DNA of 64,000 bases from Stutzerimonas stutzeri (GTDB lineage: Bacteria > Pseudomonadota > Gammaproteobacteria > Pseudomonadales > Pseudomonadaceae): NCBI RefSeq assembly GCF_024448985.1, contig NZ_JAMOII010000006.1, forward strand, positions 1 to 64,000, in the 5' to 3' direction. The number at the start of each line of letters is the position of its first letter. Position 1 is the stretch's first letter. This document shows positions 43,578 to 52,844 of the stretch, piece after piece. The notes beneath the pieces were generated by a model. The model ran no database searches. It saw only the letters and a list, made by a program, of their open reading frames with translations, and was not told the DNA's origin. Position numbers and translations under genes: made by a program.

Positions 43578-44945
43578 ATGGTGCTGATCCTCATCCTGCT
43601 ATTGCTGATTGCCTTCATTGTGTATTCCACGGTGAGCTGGAAGCTGCATCCCTTTCTAGCGCTGCTGGCAGCGGCGATCCTCGCCGGCTTCGCCTACCAA
43701 GTCCCGACTGCGGAAATTCTCAAAACGGTGGCGTCCGGCTTCGGCGGCATCCTCGGCTACATCGGGATTGTCATCGCCCTAGGCACCATTATTGGTGTCA
43801 TCCTCGAACGTTCCGGCGCGGCGATCACTATGGCCGAAAGCGTGATCCGGCTGCTGGGCGAACGCTTCCCGACCCTGACGCTTTCGATCATCGGCTATCT
43901 GGTGTCGATCCCGGTGTTCTGCGATTCCGGCTACGTCATCCTCAACTCGCTGAAAAATGCACTGGCGGCGCGGATGAAGGTCTCGGTGGTAGCGATGAGT
44001 GTGGCGTTGGCCACCGGCCTGTATGCCACTCACACCTTTGTGCCGCCGACGCCCGGCCCAATCGCCGCCGCAGGCAACCTGGGGTTGGAAGATTCGCTGG
44101 GGCTGGTGATTGCCGTCGGCCTGCTGGTATCCGTGGTGGCCGCGCTGGCCGGGATGCTTTGGGCCAACCGCTTTCTCAAGCAGGACGACCGTGACCTGCT
44201 GGACGAAGCCCCCAGCGAGCTGCTCGCCGAGGATGTGGATTTCGATACCTTGCGAGCCCGCTATGGCGTGCTGCCCAGTGCGTGGCAGGCCTTTGCGCCG
44301 ATCTTCATTCCCATTGGGTTGATCTGCATCGGCACGGTTGCCGCCTTGCCGGGCAGGCCGCTGGGCGAGGGCGTTTTGTTTTCGGTGCTTAGTTTCCTCG
44401 GCCAGCCGGTGGCTGCATTGCTGATAGGCCTGGGCTTCGCCTGCACGCTGCTTAAGAGCGAGAACAAGCGCCAGCAGTTTCATGATCAGGTGGCCGCAGG
44501 CATCGTCTCGGCTGCGCCGATCCTGCTCATCACCGGTGCCGGCGGTGCCTTCGGCGCCATGCTGAAGATCACGCCGCTAGGCGATTACCTGGGCCAGAGC
44601 TTGTCGGCGCTGGGTATCGGTTTGTTCATGCCCTTCATCGTCTCCGCCGCACTGAAGACTGCGCAGGGTTCCACCACCGTTGCGCTGGTCACCACCTCGG
44701 CAATGGTTGCGCCGCTGCTGGGCAGCCTCGGTCTGGATAGCGAAATGGGCCGGGTGCTCACGGTAATGGCTATCGGCGCGGGCGGTATGACCGTGTCCCA
44801 TGCCAATGACAGCTTCTTCTGGGTCGTCTCGCAGTTCAGTCGGATGAAGGTATCCACTGCCTACCGCGCGCAAACCATGGCGACGCTGGTTCAAGGCGTG
44901 GTGGGTATGTTGACTGTCTGGTTGCTGAGCCTAGTGCTGCTCTGA
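43578..44945 (+). CDS. gntP: GntP-family gluconate/organic acid permease
   Basis: Inner-membrane proton symporter of 455 aa with about twelve to fourteen hydrophobic segments. GntP signatures are present: GFGGILGYIGIVIALGTIIGVILE (about 53-76), IPVFCDSGYVILNSL near 113, FVPPTPGPIAAAGNLG near 155 and MTVSHANDSFFWVVSQFSRM near 405. The family imports gluconate and related hydroxy acids such as glycerate. The ATG at 43578 matches the usual start. A palindrome lies in the leader. No gluconate kinase or regulator is next to it. Confidence 0.9.
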   Translation: MVLILILLLLIAFIVYSTVSWKLHPFLALLAAAILAGFAYQVPTAEILKTVASGFGGILGYIGIVIALGTIIGVILERSGAAITMAESVIRLLGERFPTLTLSIIGYLVSIPVFCDSGYVILNSLKNALAARMKVSVVAMSVALATGLYATHTFVPPTPGPIAAAGNLGLEDSLGLVIAVGLLVSVVAALAGMLWANRFLKQDDRDLLDEAPSELLAEDVDFDTLRARYGVLPSAWQAFAPIFIPIGLICIGTVAALPGRPLGEGVLFSVLSFLGQPVAALLIGLGFACTLLKSENKRQQFHDQVAAGIVSAAPILLITGAGGAFGAMLKITPLGDYLGQSLSALGIGLFMPFIVSAALKTAQGSTTVALVTTSAMVAPLLGSLGLDSEMGRVLTVMAIGAGGMTVSHANDSFFWVVSQFSRMKVSTAYRAQTMATLVQGVVGMLTVWLLSLVLL

Positions 44946-45153
44946 GATATCGACCTGCCGCATCGCTGGATCGATGGCGGTTAGCGGGCGCCTTTCAGGT
45001 TTCGCTGCCGTACAGCCGTTTGCTCCAGTCTCAACGGTGCGTTCCTGCAGGCGGCCCTCCACTAGATTGCGCCAGGACGGCACTAATGGCAGTTCGTACA
45101 GTTCATGCAGGGCGGGCTGGTCCAGGGTGCGCTGTCGTTGACCGCCGCGCCTG

Positions 45154-45369
45154 TCAGGCCTTCCAGATGAAAGGCGGCTCTGGTTCTTCAGCAGGACGTA
45201 CCACCCGTTGGCAGACCAACCCGGTTTCGGCCGTCAAGTGCCGGGCGGCTTCGGGATCGTCCGCGAAGGGCAGCAGGGCAGTCTGCTCCGCGTCGTGGCT
45301 GGATAGATTCGTCAGGCTCAGCGCCGCGCCTAGCAGCGCTATAACGGTGAAGAAAATCAGCATCGCCAT
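45154..45369 (-). CDS. 71-aa membrane-anchored partner of the orphan CcoN
   Basis: Starts 3 bp after the orphan ccoN stop, so it is cotranscribed and probably translationally coupled. It has one N-terminal hydrophobic helix (MAMLIFFTVIALLGAALSL) and a soluble tail containing one Cys (GLVCQRV) and an acidic Pro-rich end (EEPEPPFIWKA). It is unlike CcoO, CcoP or CcoQ. I recall that P. aeruginosa ccoN4 is also followed by a small uncharacterised gene. A role as accessory subunit is inferred from position and topology. Confidence 0.7.
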   Translation of the reverse strand: MAMLIFFTVIALLGAALSLTNLSSHDAEQTALLPFADDPEAARHLTAETGLVCQRVVRPAEEPEPPFIWKA

Positions 45370-45372
45370 GGT

Positions 45373-46821
45373 TTACCCCGCCGTGACCAGATGGGGAATC
45401 GGCGCCTGAACGGCATTGTCGCCAGCACGCACGGTGCGCCAGGTGTTGTAGGCCATCAGCAGCATGCCGAAGGCGAACAGCCCGCCGCCAATCATGCGTA
45501 CCACGTAGCCGGGATGGCTGGCTTCCAGGGCTTCGACGAAGGAGTAGGTGAGGGTGCCGTCTTCGTTGATCGCACGCCACATCAGACCCTGGGTGATGCC
45601 GTTGACCCACATCGAGGCAATGTAGAGCACGGTGCCGATGGTGCTCAGCCAGAAATGGGCATTGATCAGGCCGACGCTGTGCATCTGCTCGCGTCCCCAG
45701 AGTTTGGGGATCATGTGGTACAGCGTGCCGATGCTGATCATCGCCACCCAGCCGAGGGCGCCGGCATGCACATGGCCGATGGTCCAGTCGGTGTAGTGGG
45801 ACAACGCGTTGACGGTCTTGATGGCCATCATCGGACCTTCGAAGGTCGACATGCCGTAGAAGGCCAGAGACACCACCAGGAAGCGCAGGATCGGGTCGGT
45901 GCGCAGCTTATGCCAGGCGCCCGACAGGGTCATCATGCCGTTGATCATGCCGCCCCAGCTCGGCGCGAGCAGGATGATCGACATCACCATGCCCAGGCTT
46001 TGCGCCCAATCTGGCAGTGCGGTGTAGTGCAGGTGGTGCGGGCCGGCCCAGATGTACAGGCTGATGATCGCCCAGAAATGCACGATGGACAGCCGGTAGG
46101 AATAGATCGGTCGCTCCGCCTGTTTCGGCACGAAGTAATACATCATCCCGAGGAAACCCACCGAGAGAATGAAGCCCACCACGCTGTGCCCATACCACCA
46201 CTGCACCATGGCATCGGTGGCGCCCGAATAGATCGGATAAGACTTGAGCAGTGTCACCGGCACCAGCATGTGATTGACGATGTGTACCATCGCCGTGACG
46301 ATGATGAACGCACCGTAGAACCAGTTGCCGACGTAGATATGGCTGACCGTGCGCTTGGCGATGGTGCCGAAGAACAGCCATGTGTAGGCGATCCACACGA
46401 AGGTGACCAGCAAGGCGATGGGCCATTCCATCTCCGCGTATTCCTTGGAGGTGGTGTAGCCCAGAGGATAGCTGATCAGCATCGCCACGATCGCCGTCTG
46501 CCAGCCCCAGAACACGAAGCTCGCCACGCCGTCGGAAATCACGCGCACCCGGCTGGTGCGCTGCACGACGTACAGGGACGTGGCAAACAGCGCGTTGCCA
46601 CCGAACGCGAAGATCACCAGATTGGTGTGCAACGGCCGGATGCGGCCAAAGCTGGTCCAGGGAAGGTCGAAATTCAGTTGCGGCCACACTAGTTGGGCCG
46701 CGATGAACACACCCATGCCCATGCCGAGGATGCCCCAAATCAGGGTCATCAAGGTGAACTGGCGGACGATGCGGTAGTTGTAGGTTTCGCCAGACGAGCC
46801 GGCAGGAATCACTCGGGACAT
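45373..46821 (-). CDS. ccoN: orphan cbb3-type cytochrome c oxidase subunit CcoN
   Basis: Catalytic haem-copper subunit of 482 aa with twelve helices, encoded without ccoO or ccoP nearby. Haem and copper ligands are intact: His65 in [12 protein letters not shown], His in [10 protein letters not shown], the His pair in GPHHLHY, and HVHAGALGW; the cross-linked Tyr is in [10 protein letters not shown]. It resembles the orphan CcoN3/CcoN4 isoforms of P. aeruginosa, which can replace the main CcoN and alter cyanide or nitrite tolerance. I use the ATG at 46821 with GGAA upstream; an earlier start at 46854 is possible. No ANR box was found upstream. Confidence 0.92.
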   Translation of the reverse strand: MSRVIPAGSSGETYNYRIVRQFTLMTLIWGILGMGMGVFIAAQLVWPQLNFDLPWTSFGRIRPLHTNLVIFAFGGNALFATSLYVVQRTSRVRVISDGVASFVFWGWQTAIVAMLISYPLGYTTSKEYAEMEWPIALLVTFVWIAYTWLFFGTIAKRTVSHIYVGNWFYGAFIIVTAMVHIVNHMLVPVTLLKSYPIYSGATDAMVQWWYGHSVVGFILSVGFLGMMYYFVPKQAERPIYSYRLSIVHFWAIISLYIWAGPHHLHYTALPDWAQSLGMVMSIILLAPSWGGMINGMMTLSGAWHKLRTDPILRFLVVSLAFYGMSTFEGPMMAIKTVNALSHYTDWTIGHVHAGALGWVAMISIGTLYHMIPKLWGREQMHSVGLINAHFWLSTIGTVLYIASMWVNGITQGLMWRAINEDGTLTYSFVEALEASHPGYVVRMIGGGLFAFGMLLMAYNTWRTVRAGDNAVQAPIPHLVTAG

Positions 46822-47183
46822 GAAATTTCCAGATGCACGCAAGGAGGTTTGCAAGAGTTTCGTTCAGCCTTTACGCCTCGTGGGCTTCCTCTGCGGGGGC
46901 CTCGTTGCGAGTCGTACCTGGCGCCATGCGAGCGCTGAAGGTGAACGCCAGGCAGTGTGATCTTCCTGTTTTGTCTAGGCAAAGGAATAATAATGAACGT
47001 TAAATACATTTATTTTTATTTATCATGTGGCCGGCCTCGGTTGCTTTAAGGGCAATCCAGCGGCGGCGAAGCAAAAAGACTGCACCGTCGCGGCAGGATT
47101 TTTCATTGTTGGTCGCTGTTGACATGCGGCTAGCATGGTTCCGGCCAGCTGCAGGCTGATCACCGAACAAGGAAAAGAAAAAG
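46822..47183. other. divergent regulatory region between orphan ccoN and the 47184 gene
   Basis: About 360 bp without a gene. It holds the promoters for both divergent genes. The stretch 46985-47025 is strikingly AT-rich (AATAATAATGAACG, then ATTTATTTTTATTTATCATG) in an otherwise GC-rich window. I see no convincing TTGAT-N4-ATCAA site. Confidence 0.5.
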
Positions 47184-47621
47184 ATGACTGTGGAATCGTT
47201 AGGAATCGAGCGGGAGCGCCTGATCGAGGCGCTCGATGAGCTGTTGAGCGCTGAGCGGGCCGGGGCACAGGTTGCCCATGCCAGCCTCGCGGAAGCCAAG
47301 GGAGACCTGCAGCGTAGTGTGCTGGCGCAGGTGCATCGTGGCGAAGCCGATAGTTGCCGGCGATTGCGAGATTGCTTGCTGATGCTGGATGCCGAGCCGG
47401 GGCACGAGCGCGGCGCCTTCTACGAAAAATGCATGGCGATCGCCGATCTGGGCGAGCGCCTGGCGCTGGTCGACCGAGGCCAGAAATGGGTGATTCGAAA
47501 ACTCGAGGCGCTGCTTCAGGATGTCACTCATCCGCAGATTCGTCAGGAGCTGGAGGCCGTGCTCCGCACCCATGAAATCAACAGCGATGACTATGCCGCC
47601 AAGGCGGAGGAATTGCGTTAG
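47184..47621 (+). CDS. helical-bundle protein of unknown function, 145 aa
   Basis: Soluble, almost entirely helical protein with no signal peptide. Four amphipathic helices can be drawn (about 7-32, 35-65, 74-105 and 112-140). It carries ERLIEALDELLSAERAGAQ, HRGEADSCRRLRDCL and ALVDRGQKWVIRKLEALL. Glu, His and Asp at helix positions recall ferritin-like or haemerythrin-like bundles, but no metal motif is complete. An AAGGAA site precedes the ATG. It is divergent from the orphan ccoN and may share its regulation. I cannot name a family with confidence. Confidence 0.7.
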   Translation: MTVESLGIERERLIEALDELLSAERAGAQVAHASLAEAKGDLQRSVLAQVHRGEADSCRRLRDCLLMLDAEPGHERGAFYEKCMAIADLGERLALVDRGQKWVIRKLEALLQDVTHPQIRQELEAVLRTHEINSDDYAAKAEELR

Positions 47622-47687
47622 GCGTCTCGCAGATTTTGTCGAGGCGCAATGGCGGTGCTGCTCCGGCGGCGCACTACTCATTTCAAA

Positions 47688-47764
47688 GCTCGCGGTGCGC
47701 GGAGCGCACCCTACAGACTTGGCGGGTGCAGATGCTTTTGTAGGATGCGCTTTGCGCACCAAGG
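47688..47764. repeat. GGTGCGC-type palindromic repeat pair
   Basis: GCGGTGCGCGGAGCGCACC and TAGGATGCGCTTTGCGCACC are two short palindromes about 45 bp apart between genes. They form a third family of intergenic repeat in this window. Confidence 0.6.
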
Positions 47765-47889
47765 TGATCCGAGTTCTGGCTGTTCTGGGCACGAGGTAGA
47801 CGTGGCTTTGCTATCGGACATCGGCCACGATTCGGTTTACTACTTCTGACCGGTATGGTCTGCCTTCCCATTCGTCCTGGAGAAAATCG

Positions 47890-48333
47890 GTGTCCCTGAT
47901 CACGCCCTACGACCCGCAGAACATCTTTGCTCAGATCATTCGGGGCGATGCGCCTTGCTACAAGCTCTACGAGGATGACGACGTGCTCGCCTTTCTCGAT
48001 CTGTTTCCGCAATCCTTTGGCCATACGTTGGTGATTCCAAAGCGCTCCGCTGCCTGCAATATCCTCGATGTGGATACCGAGGCGTTGTGCAAAGTGATGG
48101 CGGTTGTGCAGAAGCTCACCCGTGTGATCGTCGATGAATTGCAGCCCGATGGCGTGCAGGTGGCGCAGTTCAATGGCGCGCCGGCGGGGCAGACGGTGTT
48201 TCATATTCACGTGCATATCGTTCCGCGATACACCGGCGAGGGCTTGGGCATCCATGCAGCGGGCAAGGCCGAACCGGAGGCGCTGGAGAGGTTGCAAGCG
48301 CGGCTGGTGCAGCGGTTGGCGCAGCGAGCGTAG
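47890..48333 (+). CDS. HIT-family nucleotide hydrolase
   Basis: Histidine-triad protein of 147 aa. The HIT motif is HIHVHIVPR (about 103-111), and the N-terminal part (IFAQIIRGDAPCYKLYEDDDVLAFLD) is typical of the Hint/HinT branch. Such enzymes hydrolyse nucleoside phosphoramidates or adenylated products. The start is a GTG with GGAG upstream. It is monocistronic, with palindromic repeats after the stop. Confidence 0.92.
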   Translation: MSLITPYDPQNIFAQIIRGDAPCYKLYEDDDVLAFLDLFPQSFGHTLVIPKRSAACNILDVDTEALCKVMAVVQKLTRVIVDELQPDGVQVAQFNGAPAGQTVFHIHVHIVPRYTGEGLGIHAAGKAEPEALERLQARLVQRLAQRA

Positions 48334-48528
48334 GGTGGGCTGGGCGGGTCTTCGCTTAACACCACTACGACCGAGGCGCTTCTGTGGTGGGCTAAAGCCC
48401 ACCCTACGGCCCATCGAGAGATAGCAGCCATCAGGGTCTCAATGCGTGACCAATGTCGTAGGGTGGGCTTCAGCCCACCACAGGTAGCTTCGCTGGTGGG
48501 CTAAGGCGGAGCACCGCCCGACCCATCC
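48334..48528. repeat. cluster of three to four REP-like palindromes
   Basis: Palindromes of the GTGGGCT/AGCCCAC family are packed between the convergent HIT and DUF445 genes: 48384-48407, 48458-48481 and 48495-48528, plus a degenerate one near 48332-48352. The first two are perfect inverted copies of one another, like a BIME. The cluster probably also serves as the transcript end for both genes. Confidence 0.8.
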
Positions 48529-48538
48529 TTCAACCTAC

Positions 48539-49804
48539 CTAGCCGGCCACCAGCTGCGTCAGCGCATGCAGCACCAGCCCGACCAAGCCACCGACCAGCG
48601 TGCCGTTGATGCGGATGTATTGCAGGTCCTTGCCAACGCTCTGCTCCATCTGCTCGACCAATTCGCGGCTTTCCCAGTTCTCCACGCGCTGGGCAATGTA
48701 ATGGCCGATCTTGCCGCGATAGCGCTCGAGCATTGCCGGTGCGGCCGCCATCAACTGCTCATTGATCCAGCTGCGCATGGTGGCATCCGCTGCCAGCGAG
48801 TCGCCTAGGCCTTGGGTCAGCTTGACGATACGCGTGCCGATGCGTGAGTCCGCGCTCTCCAGATCGGCCTCCAGCCAATCGGTCAGCTCTTGCCAGAGGG
48901 TCTGGATGTAGTCGGTGGTGGCGGGGTGCTCCAGCAGTTGAGCGACAAGGCGTTCGATCTCTAGCCGATAGCCCGGGTCGTGCTTGAGCCGCTCGATATA
49001 TTCCCCGACGTGCTCGTCGAAGCGCTCTCGCAGTGGATGTTCTGGATCGCCCGCGACCTCAGCGATCACGGCCGAAACCCCGTCGACGAACTTATTCGCC
49101 GACCAGCCCCCTAGGGCCTTGCCTAACCCCAGATAACGCAAGGTTCGAACCTCGGCGGTGATGGCCTCGGCCACCAGCGCACGGGTATCGTCGTCCTGCA
49201 ATAGCGCGTCGAGTTTGATCAGCCCCTCGTCGAGCATCGCCTGGTGTTTGCCTTGGCGGGTGAGCATTTCCAGCACCTGTCCGCATACCGGTGCGAGGTC
49301 GATCTTGCGCACACGGTTGATCAGCTTGGCCTGGACGAACGCCTGCACACGCTCGTCATGCAGGGACTCGACGCCGAAACGCGTCATACCGGTGAGCTGC
49401 CGACCGACCGCAGCGGCGTTGTCTGGATGGCGCAGCCAATTGGCCAGGCGCCCGCCAACATCCAGCGCTTCCAGCTTGGCCAGTACCAGTGGTGTGGACA
49501 GGAAATGGATGGTGATGAAGGTCGACAGATTCTGTCCGATGCGTGCCTTGCTGCGCGGGATGATCGCTGTGTGCGGAATGGGCAGGCCGAGCGGATGGCG
49601 GAACAGGGCGGTGACGGCGAACCAGTCGGCAATGGCGCCGACCATCGCGGCTTCGGCGAACGAGGCGAGATAGCCCCAGGCCGGATGACGTGGCTCCATG
49701 GCGGTGGCGATGATGTAGAGCAGGGCGGCGAGCAGCAGGAGCATGCCAGCGACCAGCTTCATGCGTGCGACCGGTGATTGCCAGCGGCGGTGCAGAGGGC
49801 TCAT
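48539..49804 (-). CDS. DUF445 membrane protein (YjiN-like)
   Basis: Inner-membrane protein of 421 aa with two N-terminal helices (about 15-35 and 42-65), a conserved GAIADWFAVTALFRHPLGLPIPHTAIIP motif (about 56-83), a long helical cytoplasmic or periplasmic region and a C-terminal helix (INGTLVGGLVGLVLHALTQL). DUF445/YjiN proteins have no settled function. An AGAGGA site precedes the ATG. It is transcribed alone, towards the HIT gene. Confidence 0.88.
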   Translation of the reverse strand: MSPLHRRWQSPVARMKLVAGMLLLLAALLYIIATAMEPRHPAWGYLASFAEAAMVGAIADWFAVTALFRHPLGLPIPHTAIIPRSKARIGQNLSTFITIHFLSTPLVLAKLEALDVGGRLANWLRHPDNAAAVGRQLTGMTRFGVESLHDERVQAFVQAKLINRVRKIDLAPVCGQVLEMLTRQGKHQAMLDEGLIKLDALLQDDDTRALVAEAITAEVRTLRYLGLGKALGGWSANKFVDGVSAVIAEVAGDPEHPLRERFDEHVGEYIERLKHDPGYRLEIERLVAQLLEHPATTDYIQTLWQELTDWLEADLESADSRIGTRIVKLTQGLGDSLAADATMRSWINEQLMAAAPAMLERYRGKIGHYIAQRVENWESRELVEQMEQSVGKDLQYIRINGTLVGGLVGLVLHALTQLVAG

Positions 49805-49944
49805 GCGATTCCTCTTGGTGGCGGCGATGATGAAACGAGGCGGTGCCGGCCGAAGGGCCGACGGGTCTGCCCATACAGCACAGACCCGTTTGGGCGGGAG
49901 CGGGTTCGATGAGCCCGCTTGCTGCGCGTGGTGAAAGGAGCGGC

Positions 49945-50337
49945 TTATTCCTCGTCATCTTCCTCGCGGAGCAGCACGTAGGTGCCGTCAGCCAGGCGCT
50001 CGCAGATATAGAACATGGAAATCGTACCGTCCTGCTCGGTCACCGCGGCGTAATCGTCCGCCTCGACGGTGAAGTAGCCCTTGGAGTCAGAACCGGCTTC
50101 GCTGGCGAATACGGCGGTGAAGAACGCGTCTTCAGGCATGCCGTCGAAATAGTCGGCGCGTTCCTTGGCATCCCACTCGGCCGGCGGTTCGAAGTTGCCG
50201 GTGATGATGACACGGGCGTCGCCCATGTCCTGCTCTTCGCCGTCCGGGTCCGATTCGTGGGCGCGGTAGATGGTGCAGCTCAGGGCATTCGCGTCGGCCA
50301 GAATGCTGTCGCGCGTGTATTGATGGTTGGCAGGCAT
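49945..50337 (-). CDS. acidic conserved hypothetical protein, 130 aa
   Basis: Soluble protein with a high share of Asp and Glu, ending LLREEDDEE. It begins MPANHQYTRDSILADANAL, which fits the ATG at 50337 with GGAG 8 nt upstream; longer in-frame starts pass through atypical Arg/Pro-rich sequence. The pattern of short beta strands with aromatic residues (GYFTVEADDYAAVTEQDGTISMFY) suggests a compact alpha/beta fold. No family is recognised. It lies upstream of the DUF445 gene on the same strand with a 140-bp gap. Confidence 0.72.
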   Translation of the reverse strand: MPANHQYTRDSILADANALSCTIYRAHESDPDGEEQDMGDARVIITGNFEPPAEWDAKERADYFDGMPEDAFFTAVFASEAGSDSKGYFTVEADDYAAVTEQDGTISMFYICERLADGTYVLLREEDDEE

Positions 50338-50533
50338 GGAGCGGCTCCGGTGCAGGTGGGATTGCGGGGAGTGTGGTGGAGTCCTTGGGCGGCTGCAATC
50401 GCAAGTTGAGCGGGGCGGCGGATTCTTTTTGTCACGGCGTGATGAGCGACCGCCGGCAAGCGCACGGATGAACGCCCTCCGGCTGGGACGGCTCCAATCG
50501 ATAGAACCCATCGGGCCATACAACGAGGTCGCC

Positions 50534-50683
50534 ATGAACCAGAACCACCAGGATCACTCCGAGCACGAGATGCCCACCGAGGAATCACCAGACATCACCA
50601 TGACCGACAGCGGCGAGAAGGAGCCGGGCGAGGACCCGGACTTCGACGACAGTGAAATCGATGGCGGCGAAGACCGCGGCTGA
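50534..50683 (+). CDS. very acidic 49-aa protein
   Basis: Short protein rich in Asp, Glu, His and Asn, with no hydrophobic core (MNQNHQDHSEHEMPTEESPD, ending DGGEDRG). A good GAGG ribosome binding site precedes the ATG at 50534, and codon use fits the genome. It is probably intrinsically disordered. It is followed 50 bp later by the DUF2188-like gene on the same strand. Function unknown; the coding call rests on the start site and composition. Confidence 0.55.
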   Translation: MNQNHQDHSEHEMPTEESPDITMTDSGEKEPGEDPDFDDSEIDGGEDRG

Positions 50684-50733
50684 CCCGATCCTCCGAGCGC
50701 AGCTGAATCTGCGCTCGCTACCAGGAGCGTTCC

Positions 50734-50955
50734 ATGGACAAATATCACGTGAACCCGACCCCGATGGGCTGGGAATTGACCGATCCGCAATCCCAGGAAA
50801 CGTTGCTGCGTACCCTGACCAAGGATGAAATGCTGAGCGAACTGGACACGCTCATGGCAGGCAAGACCGCTTCGGTCGAGGTTTACAGGCGAGACGGAGG
50901 GATCGAGGAAGAGCGGCCTTATCCCGGTAGCAGCCATCCGATATCGACCCGCTAG
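50734..50955 (+). CDS. DUF2188-like small protein, 73 aa
   Basis: Small soluble protein beginning MDKYHVNPTPMGWELTDPQS and ending in a basic/hydrophobic tail. The pattern of a short WELT strand, a helical middle (TKDEMLSELDTLMAGK) and VEVYRRDGGIEEER matches the DUF2188-type small proteins that are frequent in Pseudomonas and often stress-induced. A strong CAGGAG site lies upstream. Function unknown. Confidence 0.72.
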   Translation: MDKYHVNPTPMGWELTDPQSQETLLRTLTKDEMLSELDTLMAGKTASVEVYRRDGGIEEERPYPGSSHPISTR

Positions 50956-51071
50956 CAGACCGTTAAAGAACTACCCAACGGCCTGCTAGATAGCGATCGC
51001 AGTATCTTTGCGCACGGCGAGCGAGCAAACCTGTCATACCATCACCGCTTCGCTTATATGGAGAAACCTGT

Positions 51072-51500
51072 ATGCGCTTGCTCCTTGTCCTCGTTCCCCT
51101 TCTGGCACTGGCCGGCTGTTCGTCCTGGCAAGCTGACCCGGAAGACATCAAACCGGTGCCGCAAGAGCGCTTGCGCGGCTATCAGACGCCCATCGCAAAT
51201 GGCGGTGAGCTGGTGGTGACGCGTGATTTCGGCCTGCGAGGGGGCGGATGCTATGTGGCGCTGATGGTGGACCGCAAGCTCGCCGCGCGCGTGCATGTCG
51301 GCGAGCAGGTGCGGTTGCAGGTTCCGGCGGGGATGCGCATTGTCAGCATCGAGTCCGATCCGGAGGACGATACCCTGTGCGGCAAGGGCAATCTGCTGCG
51401 CGAAAAGGCGGCGCGGGTCGAGACTGGCGAGACGCTGCACTTTCGTATCAGCGCCGACAATCGTATTGGCTTCGACATCCAGCAGGTCGAGGTCAAATAG
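51072..51500 (+). CDS. putative lipoprotein, 142 aa
   Basis: Short signal peptide with a lipobox LAGC (Cys16) directly followed by SSWQAD, so the mature protein is lipid-anchored. Asp at position +5 rather than +2 favours outer-membrane sorting. The body is beta-rich (GELVVTRDFGLRGGGCYVALMVDRKLAARV) with two further Cys that could pair. It resembles small Pseudomonas lipoproteins of unknown function. GGAG precedes the ATG. Monocistronic. Confidence 0.82.
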   Translation: MRLLLVLVPLLALAGCSSWQADPEDIKPVPQERLRGYQTPIANGGELVVTRDFGLRGGGCYVALMVDRKLAARVHVGEQVRLQVPAGMRIVSIESDPEDDTLCGKGNLLREKAARVETGETLHFRISADNRIGFDIQQVEVK

Positions 51501-51713
51501 CAACTCCTCGCCAAAGCGGTAAACGTCCAGGTTGCCGCGTTTCACATGGTGAAATAATCGCTCTGTAGCCTCGACGAACCCTTACGCGGCTTTGCGCTCC
51601 ATTTAGCAGAACCGTTGTGCTTGAGCCTTTGCAGTCCAGCTTTGCTGTCGCTACGGCTCCCAGCGACTATCCCAATGACCTCGCGGCCACGCTGCCGCTA
51701 CAAGGAGTGATGC

Positions 51714-52724
51714 GTGAAGAAAGTCCTACCCTCGTTGATGTGTGCCGCCGGCCTCGCGCTGGTCCCCTCGCTGCATGCCGAACAACGACCGGCCTATGGA
51801 CCGCAGCTGGAAGGCTTCAGCTATCCGCATCCCATCGAGCGCTACGAGTTCTCATCGCAGGAGAAGGCGCTGTCCATGGCCTATATGGATGTCGAGCCCG
51901 AGGGAAAGGCCAATGGCCGCACCGTTGTGCTGTTGCATGGCAAGAATTTCTGCGCCGCGACCTGGCAGGAGACCATCGCGGTCCTTTCCCAAAATGGCTA
52001 CCGGGTCATCGCGCCGGACCAGATCGGCTTCTGCAGCTCCAGCAAACCGCAGGGCTATCAATTCAGCTTCGCTCAGCTGGCGCATAACACCCAGGCGCTG
52101 CTGCAATCACTGGACGTGGATCGGGCCACCGTCATCGGCCACTCCATGGGCGGCATGCTGGCGGCGCGGTTTGCGCTGAACTATCCGAACATGGTCGAGC
52201 AGTTGGTGCTGGTCAATCCGATCGGTCTGGAAGACTGGCAGGCCGAGGGCGTGCCTTACGCGCCGATCGATCAGCTGTACCAGGGCGAGCTGAAAACTGA
52301 CTTCGACAAAATCAAGGCCTATCAAAAGAAGTTCTACTACAACGGCAACTGGAAGCCCGAGTACGACCGTTGGGTGAACATGCTGGCGGGCATGTATGCC
52401 GGGGAGGGCAAGGAGATCGTCGCCTGGAACCAGGCGCAGACGTCAGAAATGCTCTTCACCCAGCCGGTCATCCATGAGTTCGAAAAGCTCAGCATGCCGA
52501 CGCTGTTGCTCATTGGTGGCAAGGACCGCACCGCGCCCGGCGCCAACCGCGCGCCCGAGGAAGTGGCGCAGCGCCTCGGCAATTACCCGGAGCTGGGTCG
52601 GCAGGCTGCCGCACTTATCCCCGATGCCACGCTGGTCCCATTCCCCGAGCTCGGTCATTCGCCGCAGGTTGAAGCCCCGCAGGTGTTTCACAAGGCGTTA
52701 CTGAACGGGCTCCGGGCGCGCTGA
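51714..52724 (+). CDS. exported alpha/beta hydrolase
   Basis: Secreted serine hydrolase of 336 aa with a Sec signal peptide (about 1-23, ending SLHA-EQ). The nucleophile elbow GHSMGG (Ser about 144), the oxyanion motif LLHGKNFCAATW near 75, and the Asp (GGKDRTAPG) and His (ELGHSPQVEAP) of the triad are all present. Similar proteins are annotated as haloalkane dehalogenase- or esterase-like. The GTG at 51714 has AAGGAG 6 nt upstream. The substrate is unassigned. Confidence 0.87.
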   Translation: MKKVLPSLMCAAGLALVPSLHAEQRPAYGPQLEGFSYPHPIERYEFSSQEKALSMAYMDVEPEGKANGRTVVLLHGKNFCAATWQETIAVLSQNGYRVIAPDQIGFCSSSKPQGYQFSFAQLAHNTQALLQSLDVDRATVIGHSMGGMLAARFALNYPNMVEQLVLVNPIGLEDWQAEGVPYAPIDQLYQGELKTDFDKIKAYQKKFYYNGNWKPEYDRWVNMLAGMYAGEGKEIVAWNQAQTSEMLFTQPVIHEFEKLSMPTLLLIGGKDRTAPGANRAPEEVAQRLGNYPELGRQAAALIPDATLVPFPELGHSPQVEAPQVFHKALLNGLRAR

Positions 52725-52844
52725 TTGATTGCTGCGCTGGCAGCGCGTTGCTGCCAACACTGGCGAACGTTGCGGCCATCGCGACTGTGCCTGGGTCAAC
52801 TGCCTTACTGAGTGACCGCTACGCTGTCGTCCCACGTCCGGCGC

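Noticed and set aside
46822-47183. ANR box upstream of the orphan ccoN
   Set aside because: No TTGAT-N4-ATCAA-like sequence was found; CTGATCACCGAACAA near 47156 is too far from consensus.
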